In this document: positions 23,976 through 34,436 of the stretch, piece after piece
Position numbering within the stretch: the first letter of the stretch is position 1
Layout of the letters: each line of letters begins with the position of its first letter
Assembly (NCBI GenBank): GCA_007115705.1
Contig: QXEO01002115.1
Location: forward strand, 205,591 to 269,590
Source of the DNA: Dactylis glomerata
Lineage: Eukaryota; Streptophyta; Magnoliopsida; Poales; Poaceae
DNA length: 64,000 nt
Direction of reading: 5' to 3'
Translations under genes and position numbers: made by a program
Notes under the pieces: generated by a model
Told to the model about the DNA's origin: nothing
The model's database searches: none
What the model saw: only the letters and a program-made list of their open reading frames with translations

Positions 23976-24092
23976 TATATGCGAAATATAAATTATGTCA
24001 GCTCATTTAGTAGAATATTTATATTTATACATAAATATGAAATATAGCTTCCGTGTTACTAATATCCATTATAAATTTGTGGGGTAGGTACG

Positions 24093-25076
24093 ATGGAAAA
24101 TTTATTAGTGTTTTATGGAGATGTGATTCGCGACGGAATTTCTGGGCTAGATGTGTCTCAGTGCGAGTCTATAAATGTTGTAGTGAGAGATATAGAGAAC
24201 CTAGATTTTGCGGAAGTGAGAAAATGCATCCGGGTGCAGTTTGGTCCTGAGATGCGGGGGAAGAAGATGACCGTTGAGGCCGTCATATGTGTGGGAGGGG
24301 ATGATGGGACAGCTCCCCGTTGGGGTCTGCGGGAGGTGAAAGGAAATAACTCATGGATGACATACATGAGGTTTGCAACCACGCCTGGCGCCGCTATGTT
24401 TCAAAGGCCGATGGTGTATGTGCAGTTTGTCTCTCCAAATGATGAGCCTGGATGCAGTAGTGGCGCTCCAGATGCGCAGCTAGCCATCACCGGCGGCCCC
24501 AGCAGCGGCCGATCGGAGCCGATAGAACTTGAGATTGTGCCCGACCCAGGCTATTGGTCTGCGGTCGTTGACATAAGTGAACGTATGGAGGGATTACCGG
24601 AGGCCCTAGATGATGACGATGATGATCATTCTTCTGGGTCGTCATCGTCAGAGGAGGAAGGTGTTGGTCCATCTCAGAGGGCGGTTGCGGGACCGATGCC
24701 CGAAGACTTCTTGCAGACTATGTCCATCCGCAACGAATATCACTCTGTTGCGGGCCTCGGTGAGGCTAGTCTGGAGGTTGGGCAAAGCTTTCCAGACAAG
24801 GACTCTGCTGACCAGGCAATAAAAAGATATGCATTGTCCATATCTCGGCAGCACAGAGTTAAACAGTCTGATAAGACTGAGCTGAAAGTCGTCTGCCTTT
24901 TCTTGGCCGAGGGTTGCCAGGGTAGAGTGATCGCTCGTCAGAGGCATGGTGTATGTCAGCCATGGGTGATCAGAAAAATTATACCCCATAGCTGCGAGCA
25001 GGTTGGAGCTCTTGCAGATCATTGCAATGTGACCGCACTGGACCAAATATCTTATTCAGCCAGGCAAAGTGCTTGA
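24093..25076 (+). CDS. MULE transposase, N-terminal part only (mudrA-like)
   Basis: The frame opens with an ATG at 24093 and is 327 residues long. Residues 1-125 form an N-terminal region that I cannot name with certainty. An acidic, Ser-rich linker follows (about 193-210: six Asp, then SSGSSSSEEE). The MuDR DNA-binding domain is at about 248-305 (SFPDKDSADQAIKRYALSIS, then FLAEGCQGRVIARQ, then IRKIIPHSCEQVG). In intact elements the DDE transposase core and a SWIM zinc finger follow; here they are missing, and the frame changes character after about 25010-25034 and ends soon after. The product could at most bind DNA. 5' introns before the ATG are possible but not proven. Confidence 0.8.
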   Translation: MENLLVFYGDVIRDGISGLDVSQCESINVVVRDIENLDFAEVRKCIRVQFGPEMRGKKMTVEAVICVGGDDGTAPRWGLREVKGNNSWMTYMRFATTPGAAMFQRPMVYVQFVSPNDEPGCSSGAPDAQLAITGGPSSGRSEPIELEIVPDPGYWSAVVDISERMEGLPEALDDDDDDHSSGSSSSEEEGVGPSQRAVAGPMPEDFLQTMSIRNEYHSVAGLGEASLEVGQSFPDKDSADQAIKRYALSISRQHRVKQSDKTELKVVCLFLAEGCQGRVIARQRHGVCQPWVIRKIIPHSCEQVGALADHCNVTALDQISYSARQSA

Positions 25077-25554
25077 TTCTTGTATTGACAAACTCTGCGT
25101 CATCAGGATAGTGCTGCATATGACAAATAGAAAACCAGATAATGTCAGTACTACTATAAATAAATCTTAAGGAATATAAAGTGGGCAAAATTATAAATAT
25201 TACCTGCATGTGCAATGCGTATGTTTTTGGCAGCATCGTGATTTCAGTTGAATCAGTATTGATCCAACGTTGAAAACCAAGACCAGCCTCAATATTTTTG
25301 AGCTCAACCACTCTATTCCACCTTGCTTGCTGCCTTAATAGTTCTTGGCGTACCTCTTCTATGCTCCTCTGTGGAAGCTGCATCCTCGGTAACCATATAC
25401 CTATCTTAGCTACGTGGCTATCTTCAATGATTACCTCCTGGAAAGACATATCTCTAATCTCACAAAATGTTCCGGTACGACACAGGATACAATGGGTCAT
25501 CTCTGGGTGGAAATCACGGTTAGCGGGATCAAAGAAAGGAAGAACATCCGACAT
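24979..25554 (-). CDS. MULE second gene, convergent, function unknown (two exons)
   Basis: The gene starts at the ATG at 25554. Exon 1 is 25554-25204 and exon 2 is 25113-24979, split by a 90-bp intron with good sites (CATGCAG/GTAATA and CATATGCAG/CAC). A TATA-like motif (CTATATAAGC on the minus strand) lies near 25617-25628. The joined frame is 161 residues, beginning MSDVLPFFDPANRDF and containing CILCRTGTFCEIRDMSFQEV and NRVVELKNIEAGLGFQRWIN. I recognise no domain; one C-x-x-C pair (CILC) is visible. The last part runs antisense into transposase sequence, so the original 3' end was probably lost by the same internal deletion. Position and direction recall mudrB of maize MuDR, but no sequence relation is claimed. 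Confidence 0.6.
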   Translation of the reverse strand: MSDVLPFFDPANRDFHPEMTHCILCRTGTFCEIRDMSFQEVIIEDSHVAKIGIWLPRMQLPQRSIEEVRQELLRQQARWNRVVELKNIEAGLGFQRWINTDSTEITMLPKTYALHMQVIFIILPTLYSLRFIYSSTDIIWFSICHMQHYPDDAEFVNTRIKHFAWLNKIFGPVRSHCNDLQELQPARSYGV

Positions 25555-26229
25555 GGTTGGAGGCTGTACTGATGCAACAAACCCATGGGTGAGAGGAATG
25601 AATGACGAATACCTTGCTTATATAGCCTGCGATTAGTGCCGTCGGTGGTCTAGTTACTGCTACGACACAGTGAACGGTGCTCTTTTTCTGTATCAAACAG
25701 TATTCTAAACAGGTTTAGGAATCTGTCCGTGGGAATCAGTGTTGGGCGGGAGATGGAATTCGCGGGTAAGCGAAAATATTAACCAAAGTAAACATCGTCG
25801 GTGGTCTATTTTCTGTATCAGTATGTTAAAGCTGTCTACCTATCATTGCATGCAACGAATCAGCATCCGCATGCAACAAATCGAATCGAATCGTCTCGGA
25901 GTCAGCGCCGATGCAGTGTTGCTGGTCGGGTGGCAGGCGGGTGGCAGGGTGCCGGCAAAGGGAGTGCCGGCAGCTGCCAGGTCATCCTGCCGCCACCGGG
26001 GAAGGCGGCAGGTGGCGGCAGGGCCCACCGGCCGAATGGCAGCCGGACCTGCCGGAATTGGGAATGGCGGCACCCCCCTGCCGGCACTGGCCCAGGCGGC
26101 ACGTGCCACGTGTCGGCTGGCACCCCCGCCACTCGCGGGGGGTCTTTTTTGGCAATGATTTTGAGAGGTGGTCTCTTTTGACATTTCATTGGTGCAGGTG
26201 GTCTCTTCTGTCAAAAATTCCATAGTTTA

Positions 26230-26462
26230 CCAGTTAAACGAAGAGCGATAATGAAGCATTTTTCTGTATTCGTTCGAGAGCAATCACGAGGAAACTGGAA
26301 TGTCATCACGATAATAGATGCACTGCATAGAGGTAAACACATGGATGGACACAGTCAGAACCTTCTTCCGTCATGCACTTGTTGAGATGAAGCTATCGGG
26401 TGAGACGGACCTGCAAAGCAAATGATCTTTCAGGTGAAGCATTAAAAAAACAAAGAACGAAA
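26230..26462. other. 3' flank of the F-box gene
   Basis: Short spacer between the MULE and the F-box stop codon. It should contain the F-box 3' untranslated region. Confidence 0.4.
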
Positions 26463-27800
26463 CTACAGCAGACCAGTGCAGATTGTGCTTACTCTTGCGC
26501 GTGCTCTGGCACCCCACTGCATGTAAACCTCAGACGCATTGTCAGACCAGATGTGCCCACTGCTCCAGAAAAGACGGTGGCAGCAAGTGACAATGTGGTG
26601 GACAAGGCTATATGGCCTTGGTATAGGCCAGCTGAACCTTAGGAAGTTTCCATCACACACCACCGACCGTGTACCTTTCGCCAGATCGTATTGCAGCAGT
26701 TGACCACCGCTACCAGATGTAGTAAGGATGGTGATAGAGTTCCCCTTGACACACGGTAGGTTTTTAGAGTTGACGGCCATGTTCCAAGGGCCGACAAAGA
26801 GGGCAAGGTCACCGATGCTCGTCATTGGTACTGCAGAGGCTCTGAGCACGAGGTCAGCGAGTCGAAGAACCACAAGCCTGGACTGTTTGTCTGCATAACC
26901 GACTAGAATAAGCTCAGAATTGCACACCACCAGGTAAGGCTTGGTCATCTGGTCAGCTGGAACTGTGGCAACCTTTTGCGGCGGTGTCAACGACCAACAG
27001 GAAGAGCTGGAGCCATCCGGTGGATCGATGCATGTGATCGAGGGCTTACGTTTCCACTCCCTCACCACATAGAAGCTTCCATGGAACGGCACTGCTGTCC
27101 ACATGCCACTCATTGCCCAGCTCGAGGGAGTCCATTGCCGGTCACCGGTGGATGCATATGCCACATGCCCAAGGTTACTGATCGCGAGCATGACGGTGAC
27201 GGTGTGATCCGCACGAACAGAGACTGCCGCGAAGACATTGAATAAGCCACACCTTAATTGGTCAGTACTCTTGCCTTTGTTGTAGAGCAACTTGGTCAGC
27301 TGCTGGATGAGGGAGGCGAAGGGAGGGAACTCGGCCACATCACCGGTGAAGGGGTGAAGGAGGCAGATGGCAGAGTCCTTTTCGCGCTCCAGCAGTAGAA
27401 GGCCCTCGGGACAGTCGAGCACGGAATGGTTCTTGAAGCAAGGGAGGTGGACACGGACAAAGGCACCAGTGGAGAGGTTGAGGAAGCGGACGTAGCCACC
27501 CAAAGCAGGGTGGCCAGGCTGCAGCCCGCTGCCCTCCGGAAACATCATCCATTGGCGCGGGTGGAAGCGCGGGTCAACCACCCCAAGGCCGTGTGGGCTG
27601 GGAGTGGTGGCACGCCACCCAACGCACACCGCTCGGAACCTGACGTAGTCCAACAAGTCGCTTGCGATAAGCCTGTCCGCGATCAGATGTAGCAGATCAT
27701 CATGCAGAGATGCCCAGGACAACTGTTGACTGCCGCCCCCGTTGTGACGTCGCGAAGAGGCACCTTGCTGAACCTGGTTGGCAGGTGTTCCTGCTTCCAT
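26463..27800 (-). CDS. F-box protein with DUF295-type C-terminal region
   Basis: From the ATG at 27800 this intronless gene encodes 445 residues. An F-box lies near residues 25-70 (SWASLHDDLLHLIADRLIAS, then YVRFRAVCVGWR). The rest is the beta-rich region of the grass F-box/DUF295 family (FHPRQWMMFPEG, CLLHPFTGDVAEFPP, WSLTPPQKV). Such proteins are substrate receptors of SCF (SKP1-CUL1-F-box) ubiquitin ligases. The frame extends 25 codons further upstream to another ATG at 27875, but those residues are unlike the family and the 27800 start has a better context (ACTATGG). The gene is tightly boxed in by transposons: a MULE about 240 bp after the stop and a Helitron about 190 bp before the start. 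Target unknown. Confidence 0.88.
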   Translation of the reverse strand: MEAGTPANQVQQGASSRRHNGGGSQQLSWASLHDDLLHLIADRLIASDLLDYVRFRAVCVGWRATTPSPHGLGVVDPRFHPRQWMMFPEGSGLQPGHPALGGYVRFLNLSTGAFVRVHLPCFKNHSVLDCPEGLLLLEREKDSAICLLHPFTGDVAEFPPFASLIQQLTKLLYNKGKSTDQLRCGLFNVFAAVSVRADHTVTVMLAISNLGHVAYASTGDRQWTPSSWAMSGMWTAVPFHGSFYVVREWKRKPSITCIDPPDGSSSSCWSLTPPQKVATVPADQMTKPYLVVCNSELILVGYADKQSRLVVLRLADLVLRASAVPMTSIGDLALFVGPWNMAVNSKNLPCVKGNSITILTTSGSGGQLLQYDLAKGTRSVVCDGNFLRFSWPIPRPYSLVHHIVTCCHRLFWSSGHIWSDNASEVYMQWGARARARVSTICTGLL

Positions 27801-28732
27801 AGTGGGCAGCCCCGAATGAACCCTATAAGTTGAGCTGAGAGTTAGACAATAAGTATACAGCTTAATTGTTCGCATTCGCGGAGCCAGGTTTCAAATATTG
27901 GGTGTACAGAGTTCCATAAGATGTCCAATAGACAAATATACGATCAACGACAGGAAACATCGCACATCACAGATAGTTTACACAAAACTAGCTAAATGCT
28001 CGTGCGTTGCAACGAGACAACTAACATATTAATATTATTTGTTGATATTATGTTGAAAATCAGACTAATTACTTCACAGTTTCCCAGGTACATGATATGA
28101 ACAATTAGTTGAAATACTTATCTTGGAAAAAGCAGATGTGAGAATATCTCAATTAGTTAAATACGTGTGCTATGCTATGGTTTAATTTTTTTCTCATCAC
28201 ACACATCTCATGTATAAACATAATATGTGTTCTTGGAAAAAGCATCATATTTGTTCAGCACAAATACAACATTGCGCCCTAGCTTGCCTCAATCTAGCAG
28301 ATGAACTAACAAAGTGATCAATGATAATAGGAGTGGAATTTGTGTTCACTCCATGCCAGCAACCACTTACTGAGCCGTGTCATCAGATCAAAAGATGCCT
28401 GGTTGAGATTAGAAGCTCAGACCAAATGCCCTCAGAAAAAAGTGAAATATTTTTTAATCCATGAACAAACTATGCCCTCAACCGAAATAATTTTAGGCAA
28501 CTATTTTTCTTACGAGCCCGTTGGGGTCCTGCCCTTCAACCACTCGAGCGGCTGACTTCACTGCACGGCCCGAACACCGGGTCTGGAAATGGTCATCGTG
28601 CGGGTCATCACATTGTAGGTGTCAAAGGTGTACAACATTGATGCTAATCAGATCTTGTTCAATCTTGCGTGACACCATCAGCTGGCTGAAACTTGGTCAT
28701 CTTGTCACCCTTCTCAGTAGAAACACTTTATA

Positions 28733-28826
28733 CTCCCTCCGATCGGAAATAACTGTCGGGGACTTAGTACAAACTTTATACTAAGTTAGTACAAAATTGC
28801 CGACACTTATTTCCGATCGGAGGGAG
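28733..28826. mobile_element. Stowaway-type MITE, 94 bp (copy 1)
   Basis: Inverted termini CTCCCTCCGATCGGAAATAA at both ends, TA on each side (28731-28732 and 28827-28828). It forms one long hairpin. Confidence 0.9.
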
Positions 28827-29405
28827 TAACAATTTATGAACATGGATAACTTGATTATCCAATGAGCATGGTTATTTTAGAATTATTGTACTCCCCAAGA
28901 CTATTGTAATTCAAGAAGTGTCAGTCTGATCTACCATGTAGAAGCTAGCCAATTAAGCAAACTGGGCAACTGCGTGATGTAGTAAGAAATATACTGTGAT
29001 TATTAGTGAGCCCTTGTCGACATGGTTAGACTGAAAAATAAATGGCCTCCACTAAAAAAGATGGAAAGAATAAATGTTATTTTTTACAACGAATAGCATT
29101 CAATTATATTTTGAACGGCTAAAAAAAGAACGAGTAAGGCAAGTTACTGGAACCTTGATATTTACGTAAGTAAATATGTTGTTGATTTTACTTACAATAT
29201 ATATTTACAACAGATCAAATTTCTGCAGTATATTTGTGCACTAATAGAGGCTATGAATTGACGGGTCTGCATCCCTCTGTTTTGACATGCACGCACTACA
29301 AACCAAGCTACTCCATATCTACAGATTGGAATCTGCCAAGAAAGAGAACTGTACCATGCTACAATCTTCTTCCAGAGTCGACGGCTTCAGATTGCGAAAA
29401 ATATA

Positions 29406-29499
29406 CTCCCTCCGATCAGAAATAACTGTCGGGGACTTAGTACAAACTTTGTACTAAGCTAGTACAAAATTGCCAACAGTTATTTCCAATCGGAGGGAG
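29406..29499. mobile_element. Stowaway-type MITE, 94 bp (copy 2)
   Basis: Same family and length as the copy at 28733-28826, differing at about six positions, flanked by TA on both sides (29404-29405 and 29500-29501). Confidence 0.9.
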
Positions 29500-29777
29500 T
29501 AGTAAACACAGATTGCGAACACCGTCGGAGCTGCGTAGCATTTTGCTCCGGACGCAACACAGCAACCAGAAATAAGCGAGCCTGGGCCTGCACCTATCAG
29601 CAAGGGTGAGAGGGACTCGAGTTGCACTCTGTGGTCCACAACATCAACGCGCACGTAAAGACGTGGTCGACGAACGACAACGCCGTTTTAATCTCCTCGG
29701 GTGGCTCGGGTGTTTGGGATCGTTACGTCTAGACGGGTGAACTGGCTGGGCCCTTTGCTATGCGCTAGCTGGGCCGG

Positions 29778-30086
29778 GCTGAAAATGGCGGAGTAGGACC
29801 ACAAGGCGGACGCGCCCGAGGACGAAAAATTGACGTACCTACGAACATACGGACCAGTCGCATAGCGGCTTTATTAGAGAGCTGAAAATGGCGGAGTAGG
29901 ACCACAAGGCGGACGCGCCCGAGGACGAAAAATTGACGTACCTACGAACATACGGACCAGTCGCATAGCGGCTTTATTAGAGAGATTAAAATGGCGGAGT
30001 AGGACCACAAGGCGGACGCGCCCAAGGACGAAAAATTGACGTACCTACGAACATACGGACCAGTCGCATAGCGGCTTTATTAGAGA
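29778..30086 (-). repeat. Helitron 5' end, 103 bp x3 in tandem
   Basis: Units 29778-29880, 29881-29983 and 29984-30086 are almost identical (few differences, such as GCTGAAAATGG against GATTAAAATGG). Each, read on the minus strand, begins TCTCTAATAAAGCCGC, the form of a grass Helitron 5' terminus. Confidence 0.9.
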
Positions 30087-30088
30087 GA

Positions 30089-31960
30089 TTAAGGTGACTT
30101 GATGCCGGCACGTAGAGTCGTAAACTGATCAGTACTTCCGGTTCTTCGTAAGGAAGACGTCAGTGAGAACCGTCTTTGACTGCAGCAACGCTTCCAGTAT
30201 ATCCAATCCCTGCATATTTGGGTCACATTCCCGTGCGCTGCTACGGGTAGACTAAGTGTTAAGCTATATATTTAACATAATAATTAGACTTAAAAATCTT
30301 AATTTTTGAAACTTCATTATTGATCTACAAACTCATACGCAATAGGGAGGGACACTTTAATGGTGTGGTAGACGGCGATCTTCTGCGCGTCATCCTTGGT
30401 TATGGCATCCTCATTTGTTTCATCCATGGCCATGGCGACAGTGTTCCAACTAAAAATGATGTTCAAAAGTGCCAACCATCTCTGATGAAACTTTTCCGTG
30501 TGGCTACTGATCTGTGGAATATTATCCTTGACACTCCTCTTGGAGTAATTTCAATGAAAAAGAAAAATTTGACTCTGTATATGTGCATATGGGAAACTCT
30601 CTTAATGATTACATATGAAGAGCTTTCTAAAATATCCCACTTCGTTTTGCATTATTATTCCGATGGAAGCGGCAAATATCACTCTATATATTTCACTCAC
30701 ATATTGTCGTGTTAATTTCTTATAAATACGAAATATCTCTCGCTCTTTCAAAGAATTTTTTAGAGAAAACATAATCTTTATTAATGCAACACATGCAGCA
30801 GAACAATTTACATCACTTTTTCAGTTGATCATCAGTCTAAGAATGCAGAATCATCCCTCCTAGAAATAGCATTATCAGCAGCTAGCAATCAACGAGATTT
30901 ACAAGAAAAAAAGCAGAACACAGACAATACTATAGCTAGCAATTAGAAACAACAGCAAAGCGCACGGAGCCGCACTAATCTGTCTGTCTAATAACTCCTC
31001 TCTATCTCTCACACGCAGCAGCAGAGGCGATCAAACTATCTCTGAATCATTTCTCCCAGGGGACCCACCTGGCCACCTCTGATCTCTCACACGCAGCTGC
31101 AGGAGCAGTGGTGCATCAAGGGCGCCGCATCCTGTCTACGGTCTACCCCTCCCAGTCCCAGGCGACCCACATCCGATCCCTGCTCCACTTCTCCAGAAGC
31201 AAACCTCCCTTCCCCATCTTCTCCTTTTGCTCCACCTCTCAAGTAACTGGCCATCGCTCCACCTCTCCCTTCGGATATCTGTGACTTGCACGAGCTCCGA
31301 GCACCAGAGGTAGTCAGTAGGTCCTTCTTCCTTTTCTAATCAATGCCCATGGTGGACGGGAAGGAGGCTTGGTCGATCTATATCTCAAATCTGAGGTTTG
31401 GGGCTCCCATCCTAACCCGACGCGTCAGAAATCGCGCCAAAATACAATGCCACAAAGTTTGCAAACGATGGATGTGTCTACATTTCCAAATCGGGAAATG
31501 ATGGTTGTGTCTACATTTCACCGATTCACATAATCACTTTTGTTCACTCTCTAACTTGCCATCTCTGTATAGCGTTCCTTTGCTCACAAAATCACATTTC
31601 GAATTTTCACACTCCCTACTATTGTGTAGAGATACTAGTAGCACTGATAGCATGACGCCCGAACAGTTGAACATGAGAGCAAGTAGGAAGTAAGTACCTC
31701 TCTGGTCTCTGCCGATTGCGCTCTCCGTCCCCACTCCCCCGTTCCCGGACCGTCTCCGCCTCGCTGCTCGGAGCCACGGACGGGAACACGCCCGCGCGCC
31801 CAGGCCACTGCACGGGGCGTGTACCTGGCGGCTATTCACCGTCGGCGGCCGCGCCCAGCCAGCGTGTCGGGCACTCGCGCCGCTGCTTCTCGACCTCCCC
31901 GTACTTGCGTCTCGGCGGCGTCGCACGATGGAAGGAGAACCCTGATTCAGTTTTCCGGTT
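30089..31960. other. Intergenic, no secure gene
   Basis: A degenerate Helitron-like end (CCCGTAGCAGCGCACGGG on the minus strand, 30230-30250) has no CTRR after it. A 131-codon open frame at 30320-30715 begins with TTG and resembles nothing known. A T-rich run near 30754 followed by GAGAAAACATAATC looks like the reversed tail of a non-LTR element. From 31000 to 31700 the sequence is CT-rich, promoter-like and uncertain. Confidence 0.4.
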
Positions 31961-32001
31961 GGGGAATGAGAGATTTTTTTTTTAGATGAGGGGAATGAGA
32001 G
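31961..32001 (-). mobile_element. 17-bp poly-A retroposition scar with 12-bp TSD
   Basis: GGGGAATGAGAG occurs at 31961-31972 and 31990-32001, with only 17 bp between. Read on the minus strand the insert is TCATCT, ten A and T. This is the signature of an extremely 5'-truncated LINE or SINE insertion, in the opposite orientation to the one at 12295. Confidence 0.75.
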
Positions 32002-34436
32002 GTGAGTAGCATCCGGATAGCCCATTGTAAAATGGGCTTTGGATTAGGCCGAACAGGCTTTTAGCTGGATGGAATCAGAGAGAACAGAGCCTGGAATACA
32101 GAAGCCCCGTGCACCTTTGGCCCGGCTCATTTCAGACACTTTTGGCCCGGCTCATTTTAGATATGACCGAATTACTCCCGGCAAATCCTATGCTCCACCC
32201 TGGGTGGAGCGTATGGCACGCCGCACACCCCCTCGCGGGTGTGGGCTGGCCTGTTAGTGGTTGTCGGGAGGGACGAGTTGACAGAGAGGACGGCGGAGCC
32301 CCCCACCTCGCCGATGACGGGGACCGCGCGGCTAGCCACCAGCAGAGGCGAAGAAGGAACCCTTAGGGTTTAGGGTGGGTGCGGTAGGGTTGAGCTGTAG
32401 GAGAGTTCGCTGGCGACGAGCTTGACGTTAGGTTTGGGTGAGGGAGGGTTCGCCGATGACGCAGGAGAGGGGTTAGAGGTATGGTCATCCGGGGGTAGTG
32501 GACCGGTCGAGGTGGTGGCTTGGGCAGAGTTGGGAGGCGAGGCTCGCGGTAGCATCGTCGGCCGTGGATGGGGTGGTTTGGCTGGCGGCGAGTGGGCGGG
32601 TGGGCGGGGCAAGGAGGAAGAAGATGGAGGTTGAAGACGATGGCAGGACGAGGAGGACGATATTCATGGGCCGCGGCCCATCAGTTGTTCCCTTGAGCGG
32701 TGGGTCGTACACGCCGACCAGATCGGGAACTCGGCTCCCCATTACTCCCTCCCTTCCGATTCTTTTTTAAATCAAACACGAGAAAACTGTTTTCCTAGAC
32801 ACTTTCTAGAGAGAACTCTAAAGGATAGAAAAATACAGAACTATTCCTAGGCTTTCCTGCACTTGCCGAAACTAGCGGAGGGAGAGTGGAAAGACCAATG
32901 CCCACGCCTAGATGGACATTGTAATAGACGTCGAGCCTCCTCCATTATCAAATCCAAAGAAACATCATCACTAATGAGGCTTTGTAAGTCAATAAAAAGG
33001 CCGACTGCAAATAGCGAGGCACATGTCAATATGGCACATCGACAAGGGACATCCCCGTGCTTCCTTGGACCAAGAACCACCGCATCTCATCGATGAAGAC
33101 GAAGAGTAACGAAAGATCCACCACCTCTGGAGCAACATCCTCGCTCCAGAGCACCCACCTCGCCCGAGCCCATCGCACCGCCGTAGATAATGATGGGCAC
33201 CAGCGACACGTCGAGAAACGGATTCGCCAGATCTGATGAACGGGGCAAGAAGACCATGCTGCTGATCTGAAGGATCAACAAGCACATGATGGCACCAACT
33301 CCGAGACGATGCTATGAAGGTAGCCGCCGATGTGGGAGTGGAGTTGAAGCAGATTTATTTGCCCGGGCATCGCCCCACCACCCAAACGATGCACCACAGC
33401 AAACAAGCCCTAACCCGGACTACAGAATGGAGGAACAAGATCCCCTCTCCCCCGTGTCGTCGGAGCGGCGAGCGGAGGGAGAGCGGACCAATGCCCACGT
33501 CGCCGTAGATGGGAGGATTTGTTTGTCGCCGCCCTGTCGCTTGGCGAGGGAGATGCGAAACGGTATTTGGTATTTCGCTTCAGCCTCCTTTCGAATCTTT
33601 AGTACAACTTAGTATAAGTGTTGGGAAAGGTAAACTAGCGATATTTTTTTATGGATCGGATTAAGTATTTTGTTTCTATTCTCTTTTCACTTCCCTTTTT
33701 GGTCTTTGGATATAAATTCTTTCACATTGTTTTTTCTCTTATTTTCCTAATTTTTACCTTTCCTAATATTTTCACTATTATTTCTTGTGTTGTTTCCAGT
33801 TCTGAATTTACATATTACATTAAAATGAGATCTAATTTTATTTAAATTTTAATATATGTAAAAAATATGAAGAATGGTTTTCAATAATATATTTTAATAG
33901 AAATAATTTACTATGTTAATGAAATTCTATGCTTTATGGATGGTGAAATTTATTTGTTTTTCTGTTTAGAAGTTAGACTACTAGATATGGTACTCTGACT
34001 ATGCTGCAAGACAGAGTAGAATAATTTCGGTTGATTTGCCTTGATAGTGAACCGTTTCTTTTTAGTAGAATTTAGAAAAAGAATTACCAATCAAGCAGGT
34101 TATTGGTCGCTTTTTTGCGCTTAGCATGCTGATCAAACTTAATACTAGCCCATTTCATGAACATAACTTAAAGCAGTCACATATAAAGCTCTGCATTGAA
34201 AATTATGGAGGTCATGCACAAATACTGAGCAAATGAAAGAGGCATATTTTACTATGCTTTAGTTAGTTCAAGAGATGGCAGAAAATACCTTTTTCTCAAT
34301 ATTCAAAATTAGTTTTTTTTCAATACTCAAAATTATTCATACTCACGAACATATCAGAGTATGCGTCAGATAAACCATACAGAAAGCACCTAAAATAATT
34401 GCCTTCTGCGACGTGTATATTGTAGCATCTAGTATA
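32002..34436. other. Intergenic downstream of the helicase gene
   Basis: GC-rich 32100-33540 has open frames on both strands that I take as composition effects. A single Stowaway-like end (ACTCCCTCCC) is at about 32744. From 33640 the sequence is strongly AT-rich up to the helicase stop codon and should contain its 3' untranslated region. Confidence 0.4.

Larger units (their letters stand above)
22399..26220 (+). mobile_element. Mutator-like element (MULE), 3.8 kb, with 9-bp TSD
   Basis: The two ends are inverted copies: left GAAATTTTGACGAATCAGAC and right (reverse) GAATTTTTGACAGAAGAGAC. They continue with GACCACCTGCRCCA, GTCAAAA and GACCACCTC blocks and then GC-rich subterminal DNA of about 330 bp. 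The 9-bp sequence CATAGTTTA is present perfectly on both sides (22390-22398 and 26221-26229), the diagnostic target duplication length for Mutator elements. Inside is a plus-strand gene with a MuDR DNA-binding domain and a convergent minus-strand gene. The transposase is truncated, so the element is a defective derivative. It sits about 240 bp downstream of the F-box gene. Confidence 0.92.
27988..30088 (-). mobile_element. Non-autonomous Helitron, about 2.1 kb
   Basis: On the minus strand it begins TCTCTCTAATAAAGCCGC at 30088 and ends with GTTGCAACGCACGAGC plus CTAG at 27991-27988, followed by T; an A precedes the 5' TC. This is the expected A/T host dinucleotide for Helitrons with 5' TC and 3' CTRR ends and a subterminal hairpin. 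No Rep/helicase coding region is present. The 5' end is present three times in tandem, so the true boundary could be 30088, 29985 or 29882. Two Stowaway MITEs of one family lie inside. It ends close upstream of the F-box gene. Confidence 0.65.

Noticed and set aside
27801..27875. 25-codon N-terminal extension of the F-box protein
   Set aside because: Sequence is not family-like and a better ATG context occurs at 27800.
30225..30255. Helitron-like hairpin CCCGTAGCAGCGCACGGG on the minus strand
   Set aside because: No CTRR follows at the right distance, so it was kept only as a note, not as an element end.
30320..30715. Plus-strand open frame of 131 codons
   Set aside because: It starts at TTG, has no recognised domain and no ATG near the start.
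32989..33612. Open frames on both strands near 33 kb
   Set aside because: Overlapping frames in GC-rich DNA with no conserved motifs; the stretch resembles anonymous repeat DNA.
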